DNA of 64,000 bases from Symsagittifera roscoffensis (lineage: Eukaryota > Xenacoelomorpha > Acoela > Convolutidae): NCBI RefSeq assembly GCF_963678635.1, contig NC_087064.1:63605548-63669547 (forward strand), given 5' to 3'. Of the stretch, positions 54,904 to 64,000 are shown piece by piece; the stretch's first letter is position 1; each line of letters begins with the position of its first letter. The translations under genes and the position numbers were made by a program. Under the pieces are notes generated by a model. It worked only from the letters and a program-made list of their open reading frames with translations, had not been told where the DNA came from and made no database searches.

Positions 54904-55100
54904 CTTTCCCACTCGACTGGTCACCTGTTCCAGTCCAGTCTCCTATTGGTTCAGCTCAAGTGTCCCTGAACCACTTTCCCACTCGGCTGGTCACCTCTTC
55001 CAGTCAAGTCTCCTATTGGTTCAGCTCAAGTGTCCCTGAACCACTTTCCCACTCGGCTGGTCACCTCTTCCAGTGAAGTCTCCTATTGGTCCAGCTAAGT
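54904..55100. repeat. 70-bp tandem repeat, three copies, with hairpin
   Basis: Copies start at 54904, 54974 and 55044 with a period of exactly 70 bp; the third is slightly degraded. Each junction contains the 8-bp inverted repeat TGGTTCAG ... CTGAACCA around an 11-nt loop, which would fold in the leader RNA. Confidence 0.9.
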
Positions 55101-56248
55101 TCCAAACTATCTGAAAACCCTTGACAACGCCCCACACTCGGGCACTTTATTACGGTTACTGGGTTAAATTGCTAGGTTGATCGAAACGATCGAACTTATA
55201 AAACAGTATGGGTATACTATTTAATTAATATAAAGGTTTGATCCAACTGATCTGGTGTCAAAGTCACTGTCTTTTTTCGTTTTATGGTTTTTGTTCCTTT
55301 TTCTATTCTTTTTTGGTTTTTGTTTTGCTTTTGTCTTTTTGCTCGTGTTTTTGTCCCCCTAGTTGCCCCCCTTTACTCGGTTAGCTAAGCCTCGTTCGGA
55401 GAGCGTACCAGGAAATTTTCTCGAGTTTTCTTAAAAAGCTATCACGGTACAACCGGAAGGTTTGCACGTTCCTGTCGAACCGTACCGCCGGTACTCTAGA
55501 ATGGGCATTCAGCCCGAAGCTGTCTCAAGTGGGTTCGACTCCGTAGTCTTGATGTCGTAAACACCCAGGAGCGCCATAAAAACACTATGTAACATTCGTC
55601 TACTGCAGTCACACATGAGGCTTAAGAAAAATAGGCCCTATAACCACTGGCTCAAGGGTCAGGGACACCATCTCTTGTGTTTTTCTACCTCAAGAACGGT
55701 CGGAGCCAGTTCGGTTCGTTTGTGACATGAGACTACGACCCGTTACAGCTTAAAGGCTACTACTAAAATATCCCCCCACTCTAGAATTAGAAACGTCCCC
55801 ATACTTAGGTCTCTAGATACCCAAAATACATGAACGCCGTTAAAAACCGGGTTGGAACAATCCGTTAAGTTACTTTTTGTTAGACAGTGGAACTTTGATC
55901 CATTTCAGATGGATCAACCTAAAACTCGCCTTACCTCAACATAACAATTAAAAAACACACTCTAGAAATTTAAATTTGTACTCACATAGTAGCACGCTCA
56001 AGAAGTGGGAAATAATCCAGTCGGTAGTTAACTCAAGAATTAAATAACGTAACTAAATGAGTCTAATGTTTTATAGTTTTGACAATGAGAACGAGTTTAT
56101 ACTCTAGACAATAGTTTTCTTGTGAACCATTAGGACACTCAAGCTGTCCACCTTTCCACCGAAGGTTCACTCTAGTCCAGTTCCGAATAATACTCCAGTC
56201 GTTATAATCCAATTCGAGAGAATGCTCTCGTCTCTGTCACAGATGGGA
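55101..56248 (-). other. Distal leader or inner LTR, with predicted hairpins
   Basis: Noncoding. Short inverted repeats cluster at 55440-55530: CGGTAC ... GTACCG enclosing AACC-GGAA-GGTT, followed by GGGC-ATTCA-GCCC. A GGGTTCGACTCC near 55530 resembles a T-arm but lacks the rest of a tRNA. The boundary between leader and LTR cannot be placed, because the other LTR copy is cut by the gap. Confidence 0.5.
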
Positions 56249-56484
56249 CAGCTCTACTCTCGATTCGAATAGCAATTTCCTACTGCTTTTTCTTACAACT
56301 TTCCCGCGTGTGCGACTCAATTGTTCTGAAATTGTTCTAACTTCTTTTTCTGATTTTCAGTTCTCGCGAGAAAACCGTGCATGACAGGTTCCATTCGAAA
56401 TTTTGAAAAATTAAATTTCACTCCAAAATCAAGTGTTTTTTGCTCCTCTCAAGGTCAAACTTCCAAATATGACCGACTGGCACA
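56249..56484 (-). repeat. Right LTR (5' LTR of the element), visible matching part
   Basis: Matches 34156-34414 nearly base for base and ends at 56484 in GGCACA, the complement of the TGTGCC LTR start. Array sequence follows at once. The true LTR probably extends further left, but that part has no visible partner. Confidence 0.8.
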
Positions 56485-56704
56485 TCCATTATGTTAGTCT
56501 GAATATATTTTTCAGAAAATTTCAGTTTCTTATTTCACGAAATGAAGTGACTTGATACCAGAAACTAGACTTTTTCTGTAAACGATTTTTAAAGGCGACA
56601 GTTCTGTGGTGCGAGTCCCGGACTGGCCTTGATTTCTTTTTTGCCGTGTATTTATGTATGTATATATATCTTACTTTATACTGGAACCTCGACATCTTTC
56701 AGGT

Positions 56705-56777
56705 GCTTTCCAACTTTATTTAGAGGTAAAGCACGCGACTTCAGAACATAAATTGTGTGCGATCCCCGGCCGGAAAG
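56705..56777 (+). repeat. Gln-tRNA-like pol III element, unit 6
   Basis: Most decayed copy of the 73-nt tRNA-like segment: box A is TTATTTAGAGG, and the T-arm stem has lost one G pair. Confidence 0.42.
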
Positions 56778-57589
56778 TTTTTGTAAGGCCTGTAAGAAAT
56801 TGACCTTGCTTCATTGTGGAACCTCAACATCTCACCTGATCTAGATGTAAATCAGTTTTAAGGTTAAGGGACTCTCTTTCCTTTCCCCCATCTGCGAATT
56901 TTAATAGGTGGTTTTTTTGATCATTTTGTCTTTTTGTTACCACTGTTGGAATGCGGATTGATAAGACCATGACAGGCATATTTGGTTTTCTTACTTGACC
57001 TCGCAGAACCTCTTTATATCTCCATATTGGTGCATATGTGAGATGGGGGAAAAGATAAAAGAGCCGGTTTAGAGTTCGAGTCCCACGGACCTGGCTTTTC
57101 TTCGATGCGAAGAAACTGTTTTTTTTTTGGAGTTGAATTGTCTCTCGGACTATCACTTGTCGATTTATTTTTGTCGGCTTAATTTCCAAAGCCTGGATAT
57201 CTTTTGTCAAGAATTAATATTTTTTTTATTTCAGCAATTTTAACTTTATTGAAAGTAGTTCTGTAGTTTGTAAGTTCCTCAAATCTGATTCTCTTCAGTT
57301 CTCATCTTTTCGAACTAGGCGCAACGGAAAAGAAGCATTGAACTGATTGAGTGCGCGAAAAATCTTCCAAGCATGGAGTTTATTTTTTCAGGCATCACTA
57401 TTTTTCTTTTTAAGCAATTTTAATTATAACTGACAGTAGTTCTGTTGTTAGTTACCAACTCTGATTTTGTTAATTTTCTTTTTTCAACTAGTGGCAGCGA
57501 AAAAGAAGCTTTGAACTGGTTGAGTGTGCTCCATTAACTATGTACAGTTTTTGTCTCAACAAATCCCAGTTCACGTCAACGCTCAGTGT

Positions 57590-59575
57590 TTTCTTAGTGG
57601 AAATAACTCCAGTTCCCTCACGCAGGAAATGAATGCTCGGGCTATTGACGAATCGCTACTCAGTATTCCAACGCAGCTGGAGGTAGTGAGCAGCGGTGCT
57701 TGAAGGCAAAAACCGGGGCTCAGAAAAGATGGTAAGTTTTATATGCACAAGATGAACGGAAAGCTATAGGTTCGGCCTGCTTACCGCATGCGATCCTGGT
57801 CAACTCTAACGACGACAACCCTTCCACCATTGACACTTTTCTTTCATCGCACCGGAACACATTGAAGCACGTATCAAAATCATCCCGCCATGATTTGAGC
57901 CAGTCGATCAGCCTCCTTTTGAACGATATTACTGCGAAAACTGAGGAAAAAGATAACTGGACGCGCCTCATGCTTTTCGCTTTCTGCTGCTTCGGCGCAC
58001 CGAAACAAGCAGCATACCGAGTGCCTGAGTGCTCGAGTCAACGCCAAATTCCACGAGTTTGACTCAAAGAAGCTAATGAGACCCGAAGCAGCCCCCAGCA
58101 TCCAGAATGTGGAAAGCAAGCAAACGCCTCCAGATCTATCGGAGCTAGCCTAATTAAAGATCAAAGAAGGAGACTTGAAGGGCACAATAAGGCTAGCAAG
58201 CTACACTGAAGCCATGGTTCCCAAAGATGAGACTAGGCTACTGCTCTTGTTCTCTTGAAAAATGACATGTCGAATGCTTTCAATAGTTTGCGAAGGGATG
58301 TCCGGCTTGAAACATCTTAGAGGATGCATCCCGAAGCGTAAGCTTTTACTCTTTCAGCGTATGGTAAGCAATTGTGGTTGTTTTATAGCAACGAAGTAAT
58401 CCTTTCTAGCGAAAGAGCTCAACAAGGAGACTCTGAAGGTCCGCCTCTTTTCAGCGATGCCTTAATGAATTTTGTAGAGGAAGTCATTAGCGAAATGAGC
58501 GAGTGGTATCTTGACGATGGCAACATTGCAGATGAGGCTGAAGTAGTACTGATCGATTTTCAACGGCTTATCGTTAGTCTTGCGAATTTGGGTCTCCAAA
58601 TAAACTCCTCCAAATGCGAGCTAGTCTTCATAGACAACCAAGAAAAGCATTGCCGGGAGCAGATATTGGAGACCTTCAGGCTAATTTGCCTACTCATTGA
58701 AAAAGCCGAAATGGAAGACCTCGTTATCCAAGGTTTACCTCTTGGAAAGCCCTGGAAAAAACTCTGCCAGAACAGAAAGAAGATCTCGAACGTTTATCAC
58801 TGAATTTGAAGAAACTTTTAAACCATCAAGGAGCTTGCAGCACAAAAAGAATGGTTCGCAGCTATCAAGAAAGAAAAGTTGGCGGGCATCAATTTGGTGA
58901 ATGCAAATAATGAAACATCGAGAGCCAGAGTCCTGGCATACCAAGGAAATATAGAAGGCACATGGCTAAAGGCATATCCTTCGTGCTTCGACTGGGAGTT
59001 CCACTCTGCGAACCTCATTTATGCAACTGTGGCAGCAAGGTGAGAGCCGCTGACGCCATGGCCTGTCCTGCAAATTGAGCTCAGGGCGACTGCGCAGGCA
59101 TTCAGGTATCAACGACATCATGAAACGAGCACTCACTTCTGCAGGTCTACTGTCTCAGCTTGAGCCTGTCGGCCTCTTCCGCTCGGACGGGAAAAGAGCC
59201 GATGGCGTTACTATGGTTCGGGGGTTGCAAGTATAGCATGGGATGCAACAGTAGATGCACTGGTTCTAGTAACATACTACCAAGCTTCAACTATCCAGGG
59301 TCTACAGTAATAGCGGCTGAAGAACGAAAGACCACTAAATATCAAGAACCCACGCACATATTCCAACCGATTGCGTTTGAAGTCCAGGGCAGAGCACGAC
59401 CGTCTACTGAAAAGTTTCTATTCGATTGGGCCAACGGCTTATCGAGGATACTCACAACGAAAAGACACAGCCAACTTATCCAAAGACTTTCTATCGCAAT
59501 TCAAATGGGCAATGCAGCCTCGGTTTTTGGTACACTACCAGAACAATGCAGAGTACAGCGCACTTTGGAATAGCT
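57590..59575 (+). pseudogene. R2-like non-LTR retrotransposon pseudogene, unit 6 (longest copy)
   Basis: Reads across frames from an N-terminal region (57590-58250) to the last conserved block, QMGNAASVFGTLPEQ (about 59505-59550). An internal deletion at about 58245 removes the RT entry region and jumps straight into motif A (LKNDMSNAFNSL, catalytic Asp present). The frame 58372-58803 holds motif B (AQQGDSEGPPLFSDAL) and motif C (WYLDDGNIADEA) with both Asp intact. Frame breaks follow, then FDWEFHSANLIYA, the DGVTMV segment and a KTTKYQEPTHIFQPIAFE segment of the PD-(D/E)XK-like part. This copy keeps the motif C half of RT that unit 3 lost, and lost the entry region that unit 3 kept. Confidence 0.75.
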
Positions 59576-59589
59576 TTCCAATGCATTCC

Positions 59590-59864
59590 TCCTCTTTTCT
59601 TTTGCAGCTTCTTTTGTATATCTATATAATCGTCTATCTACTTTGCTTGTTTTTCTCATTAGTTGGATGGCCGGAACGAAGTTACAAGAAACACTTTCGG
59701 AGATGATTCTATTGTCAGAAAGTTTGTTTGAAACTCGCTGACTCATAATGATTTGTGTTTGCAACTCTATTACATCTAATAAAAAATTCCTGAGATATAC
59801 CTGAGAACCGCCGCCCTCATACATGCCCTAGTGGACAACTTTTCTCAGTCACTACATTTTTACT
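59590..59864. other. Unique sequence at the array edge
   Basis: Non-repetitive AT-rich sequence. A short inverted repeat GCCCTAGT ... ACTAGGGC lies at 59825-59872. No gene seen. Confidence 0.5.
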
Positions 59865-59985
59865 AGGGCGGATACACTGACCTAAAACATAATGAAGTTC
59901 ATTACTAGACGAAGTCTGCCATGATCTTCAGATAGAGCTGAATCTTCAATCGTTGGGAGGGGCCTCTGTTAATTGACTCGTTTAC
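59865..59985 (+). pseudogene. Short relic of the RT/endonuclease family seen at 32188-33820
   Basis: With one frameshift, about 120 bp translate to GGYTDLKHNEV followed by EVCHDLQIELNLQSLGGASVN. These line up with the Cys/His-to-endonuclease junction of the truncated element at 33085-33205 (RHNEIRD, EVCHDVEIEPKLQPL). An old fragment with no independent function. Confidence 0.6.
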
Positions 59986-60675
59986 TTTTGCCTAAATGGT
60001 TTCGGTTAATGCTAATTCGACCTCTTTACCAAATTTTGCGTCGTTCAAATTGTAAAAAATATTTTGTGTTCCTTCATGTTTCAGAAGGAATGAGGCGTAA
60101 AAACTGCAAATTTCAAAAATTTTTTAGCTGAAAGCTTTATGACAACATTTCAACATTTGGTTTTAATGCATTAGCGAACGTAGTATCATTTTAGGAATTC
60201 TAGCTTTCGTCTAATCCAAGTCGCAACTCATGAGGTGGCGCTTATGCCGGCATAGCATCGGCAACTAAATAGCATCTTTGTATCTGCTGTATTGTTGGTT
60301 AGTGATTGAAGATTGTCATAAGACCATGGCATACGTACCTCGTGTTTGCAAAGTGCAGCTTTACCTCTGTTAACTGCGTTTTTTGTGTTCCTTGCTTTGT
60401 ATTCCTCAAAATGATGATAACTGGAGACTTTTTCTGAAAATTATTTACATGTAGTTTTTTGATTTTGAAAACTAATTTCTTCGGCTTTGTTGCTTCCGGT
60501 CTCGACTTTGTGGCTTGTCTGCTAACTTAGAATGATATTTTTGTGAGGTATCGGAACTGTTGCGAAGAATCGCTTCGCCGCTGTGTAATTATAATTATGT
60601 TCATAAATTGGTATATGCACCTTGAGTTTAGTAAATTCTGTCACCACTCCTTGCATATTTATTAATAATTTTCAG
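59986..60675. other. Noncoding sequence upstream of the host exon, probably intron
   Basis: AT-rich, single-copy sequence ending in a pyrimidine-rich tract and TTTTCAG at 60669-60675. No ORF with coding character. It is probably an intron because the exon that follows begins out of phase. Confidence 0.55.
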
Positions 60676-61053
60676 GTGTGCAGATGAAAGACGGTTCACG
60701 ACAAAAAATAACGCTACCCTGGGCAGAAGAGTTCAGCATCGAGACAATATGTGATTCCTTCCCAGTTGTAACTGATGGGTCTCTAATTCACTGGTCATTC
60801 CTTCTCGTGTTATTAGTAACAGCAGTCTACTTGTTCTCATTTGGATATCGCTTCTACAGATTCTCGTCCTTTCTTATAGCCGGATTGCTAGGAGCTGTTT
60901 TCAGCTACCTTCTCTGCGCTTCAGAAAACATTCTAGAGCCTTACATTAATGCTGCAATTGCAATAGTTTGCGGTCTTCTTTGTGCTGTTATTGCTTCACT
61001 TCACTCCAAGCTTGGCTTTTTCCTAACGGGATTTTGCGTGGGGTCAATAACTG
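60676..61053 (+). CDS. Internal exon of a TMEM198/DUF4203-like membrane protein
   Basis: A 378-bp exon between a TTTTCAG acceptor and a GTGAGT donor (donor starts at 61054). It encodes a short acidic and polar lead-in, then at least three hydrophobic helices (SFLLVLLVTAVYLFSFGYRF, FLIAGLLGAVFSYLLCAS, AAIAIVCGLLCAVIASL) and the start of a fourth (GFFLTGFCVGSITG). The YRFYRFSSFL turn and the Gly-rich helices resemble TMEM198-type proteins, which have about seven transmembrane segments. Two bases before the first full codon and one after the last show the exon interrupts codons on both sides. Reading on to the stop at 61080 adds only intron. The remaining exons lie outside the window or in unrecognised sequence. 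Confidence 0.65.
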
Positions 61054-62639
61054 GTGAGTTGATTAATGGCGAACTTAAGTGAGCGAGTCGATTAAACCAA
61101 AGAATTAAAGGTTATTTTAAGTGAAGCACTTCCTACATGCGTCCTCTTGTTTCAAGAGAAATCAGTTTTTAGAAAAGTTGAAAAGAGTGCCAAAAAAGTT
61201 AACGGATATAGTCTAACTATACCCAACCCCACCTTTAAGTCTGATGACCTAATAAATATAGTCTTCTAACATATCCCGAAGGACCGTAGAGACAGTAGCA
61301 AAAGAATGGATCAACCATGGGACTGACATGTAAAAAAATACCGTGTGCCCGAATGTTCTGTGCTGTGGTAGCAACCGGATAATATTGGCTCAAATGGGAT
61401 TGTTCAATTTTTACGCTTTCGGGAGCAAATTTACATGTATAGGTCCGTTTTTTTCTTCTTCAGAATGGTAAAATTTAATTAAAAGATGGCAAAATGTGAC
61501 CTTTATCCATGTCTTGTTTTTTTTTGTGTAAACGTTCGGCCATGCTGTTTTTAGTGACCTTGACCGAATTCAAAGGTTGTTTTGTGTTCGCATGCTTTTT
61601 TTCAGACACAGTTTCTTATTTTTTGGATGAAGTTTGGTTTTCGTCACAATCGTGTTTACCGAACGAATGAAGGGAAATTTACGAACTCCAATAACTGAAG
61701 TGGGGTTGGAGCTGAAAATTGAACTTAACAGCTAATCGCAGCGCAAAGAGAAATGATCCGAAGGCATGGCATTTGTAACATCGGCTTAGTTTCCTTCTAT
61801 TGCGTCCTTTGAAGAGAAGAAAAAATATATTATTAATGATTTAGTGAGTTTAATGATGGGTGGTAAGTAAAAATTTTGTTCCTCTGAAATTTCATGATAT
61901 CAATTGTTTTTTGGCTCAACAGGCGTCTACCAGAGTTTTGTCGCCTTTTGCCGTTCGTGAAGTGATTCTTTATGCTTATTAGAACTGTGTATGAAATATT
62001 TGTATATTAGGATTTTTTTTCGAAACTTTCTATTCTTTTTTTGACTTTGTGGCCTCCATCGCATTTTTTACCTGCTATCTTTCAAGGTATGTTTGTGTTG
62101 CATTGAATTGCTGCACAGCTCCTCTTCGTCTCTTTGTTTAAAAGTTAATCGAAGTCTTTGGAATTTGCAAGGAAAGAAGAATTGATGAAAATACTCAGAG
62201 AAATGGGGAAAGACCCAGTGTAGTTTTAAAGAGTTATCTTGGTGTCGACAAAATGTTCTTCCAGACTAATTCACAGAGGGCAATGGGAAAATTATATCAA
62301 CTCTGACTCTTCTAGTTTTTGTTGATTTTATGAGCTGTTATTCTATGTTTGAAGCTGATAACCTAGTTCAATGTCGTCCTTCTGCATATAGAAGAAAAGA
62401 AAACTGAAGTGTTTTCTTAAAATAGAAATATATATTTTTGCAAAATTAAAAATTTATGAGTTTGCAGAACGTTTTGTGCTCAATGCATAGTAGTTGGGTA
62501 CTCTTTTACCAATTATTGTTTTTTTAACACTTGGGAGAGCAAGTGTCTTGTAATCAGGAACTAGACTTTTTTCCCGTAAACAAATTTTCTGACAAGAAAT
62601 CAAACTTGCTGTTTTTTATCAACCCTAAAAAGTTCCAGG
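61054..62639. other. Noncoding, probably intron
   Basis: Follows a strong donor. No further exon, element end or repeat could be identified by eye. Short T-runs and TTTTTTTTGTG-like tracts are common. Confidence 0.5.
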
Positions 62640-62708
62640 TTCCTTCTCACTTAGCCTGGAGGTAACGCGGTTGCTTTTGCATCATCAGGTCGGGCTCGAG
62701 CCATTATG
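62640..62708 (+). repeat. tRNA-like element in intron
   Basis: Box A-like TTAGCCTGGAGG and box B-like GGGCTCGAGCC lie about 34 nt apart, with a central TTTTGCATCA. It does not fold as a full tRNA. It is a different sequence from the array elements, so probably another SINE head or a tRNA pseudogene. Confidence 0.4.
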
Positions 62709-63039
62709 CATCAAATCGAAAAAAAAATTCCGATGAACGTTGACTTATCGAACTTTCGTTTGTCTGCTCAAGTATCGTCGGCTTAAGTGCTACATCACGA
62801 TGTTTTTGCGCGTTGTAAGCAAGTATCGATGGTTGCGAGTCTTGATCTTTGTAGTTTCAGGTGGGATTCAAAGTTTTTTTATTAATTTTTTCGGCTCATT
62901 TGGTTTCAGTACAGGTTTGTCAATTAAAAGCTCGCCTACTTCTCTGTGTGCCTGAATAATCCCTTATTCTCTTTTTGCCTTACCCAACTGTCTGCCCAAC
63001 TGCCTTACCCAACTGTTTTTCTCTTTCTCAAAAATTACT

Positions 63040-64000
63040 GTCCCAAATCTCAGGTTTTGGATTCAATCGATAGAAGGGCTTGTGGGAAGCTCCTCTCCAC
63101 GAGCGGCTACGCCAAATTTTATTCTACAAAATTTGTGGCCCTCGGAATAGTCAAATAGTCTGAAACTACCTGCCTTAATTTGAGATATTGGGTTCATTCT
63201 AAAGAAACTGTTGCGAGAAACGTCGATGAATATGTCGCCACGCCTAAATTTTTTAATACAAAAAGTTATAGCATTCGCATAAACCTACCCATAGCCTTCG
63301 CAAAAAAGTTTTTGATTTTTCTACCATTTTTTCTAGAAAACTACGCTTCCGAAGCTGAGGTTTTGGTTTCACTCCCAAGAACGGGTTCTGGGAAGCTCCG
63401 CTGAATAAGTGGCGGCGCCCAAATTTTGAACTCCAAAAGTTATGGCCCTCGGAAAAGTCAAAATTTTCATTTTTGAAGGTTTTTGAAATTTTTCTCGAAC
63501 TAGCCTCCCAAATCTGAGGTTTTGGGTTAAATCGATATAACGGATTGTGGGAAGGTCCCTTGCATAATCGACTGTGGTAATTTTTAAAACAAGGTTCGGA
63601 AAAGTCATTTAATTGGATAACCGTTTTTTGAAAGTGCTTGGTTTTTCTCAAAAGCTACCATTCGAAATCTGAGTTTTTGCGTTTAATCGAAATAACAGAA
63701 TGTGTGAATCTCTTCTGCTGGAGAGGCTGCGCCCAATACTTTTTAGCATAAAGCTGTGTATTTTGGAAAAGTCAACTTTTTGATTTATATTCGTTTGTTT
63801 GGACACTACCCTGACAATTTTTAGGTTGTGTTCAATCGACATGCCGGTTATGGGAATCTCCTCTGCTAAAGCGGCCCTGACCTTCTTTTTGCAGAAGAGT
63901 AATCGATTTCGGAGTGTTGACCGTTTTTGGAAACTTGATCGTTTTATTAGAGACTTTGACTTTTCGTAAAAAATATCCTATCAACTCTGAGATGAAGGGT
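63040..64000. repeat. Degenerate tandem repeat of about 155 bp
   Basis: A block built on AATCTGAGGTTTTGGGTT, then GTGGGAAGCTCCTCT, CGCCCAAATTTT and CCCTCGGAAAAGTC recurs at about 63050, 63180, 63350, 63505, 63660 and 63810. The copies are strongly diverged and the spacing varies from 130 to 170 bp. It continues to the window edge. Small open frames across it are not conserved between copies. Confidence 0.7.

Larger units (their letters stand above)
34156..56484 (-). mobile_element. Giant Gypsy-like LTR retroelement with macrodomain and SGNH modules
   Basis: At least 22.3 kb, on the minus strand, GC-richer than the array around it. Order on its own strand: LTR (right), leader of up to 3.2 kb with minisatellites, gag-pol, remainder of pol with a macrodomain-like end, spacer, a 2627-residue ORF, a decayed extension, a 3' noncoding region, LTR (left). 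RT, RNase H and integrase follow the Gypsy/Ty3 order, with integrase after RNase H. Typical Gypsy elements are 5-10 kb. The extra size comes from the long second ORF, the leader and extra coding between RNase H and integrase. It interrupts array unit 6. No convincing tRNA primer site was found. Confidence 0.88.
56485..59580. repeat. Composite tandem array, unit 6, right part
   Basis: Immediately right of the LTR end the sequence returns to the array at the equivalent of positions 8455-8700 in unit 2 and continues through the Gln-tRNA-like segment into the longest R2-like pseudogene. No common tail follows. Unique sequence begins near 59580, so this is the array edge. Confidence 0.82.

Noticed and set aside
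55525-55560. Possible tRNA or primer-binding site (GGGTTCGACTCC)
   Set aside because: A T-arm-like string alone. No matching 3' tRNA end next to an LTR boundary, and that boundary is not visible.
60678-61082. Complete 134-residue protein starting at GTG and ending LINGELK
   Set aside because: The reading frame sits between clear splice signals. The apparent start and stop are in an exon boundary and in intron, and the family needs more membrane segments.
63040-64000. CRISPR-like or satellite array at the right edge
   Set aside because: Copies are long, diverged and unevenly spaced with no unique spacers. CRISPR is excluded, and it is only a degenerate tandem repeat.

Overview
This is nuclear DNA of an animal. 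The evidence is an AT-rich background, several families of retroelement and DNA-transposon debris, RNA polymerase III type box A/box B sequences, and one host exon flanked by a TTTTCAG acceptor and a GTGAGT donor. I cannot name the species. A nematode or a cnidarian would both fit the retroelement families. No bacterial genes, rRNA genes or CRISPR arrays are visible.

Region 1 (1-33955, resuming at 56485-59580) is a head-to-tail array of about six diverged copies of a 5-6.7 kb composite repeat. Each copy starts with the same motif (positions 1, 5034, 10072, 16805, 23368, 28741). Each carries a tRNA-like box A/B element, a dead CR1/Jockey-type LINE reverse transcriptase on the minus strand with a (CTA)n tail, a Gln-tRNA-like element, and pieces of a second, R2-like non-LTR retrotransposon on the plus strand. 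The LINE copies share the same lost catalytic residues, so the array probably grew by DNA duplication rather than retrotransposition. Individual units carry further insertions: a 519-bp MITE in a TTAA site, a double fold-back palindrome, and a 5'-truncated retrotransposon with a clean 15-bp target duplication.

Region 2 (about 34156-56484, minus strand) is the centrepiece: a Gypsy-like LTR retroelement of at least 22 kb, much richer in GC than its surroundings. It lies inside array unit 6 and is bordered on the left by a 200-N assembly gap. Read on its own strand it runs: LTR, a long leader with a 14-bp minisatellite and 70-bp repeats, gag-protease-RT-RNase H-integrase, one in-frame stop, the rest of integrase, an acidic linker and a macrodomain-like C-terminus. 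After a 0.5-kb spacer comes a 2627-residue ORF with a coiled coil, a complete SGNH/GDSL esterase-like domain and a second degenerate one, then a decayed C-terminal extension, and the other LTR. The macrodomain and paired SGNH modules suggest a retroelement carrying ADP-ribose-recognition and esterase functions in place of a classical envelope gene. This is the best candidate here for an undescribed system.

Region 3 (59580-64000) is ordinary host sequence. It has one exon of a TMEM198/DUF4203-like multi-pass membrane protein (60676-61053), a likely large intron, a tRNA-like element, and degenerate repeats of about 155 bp running to the window edge.
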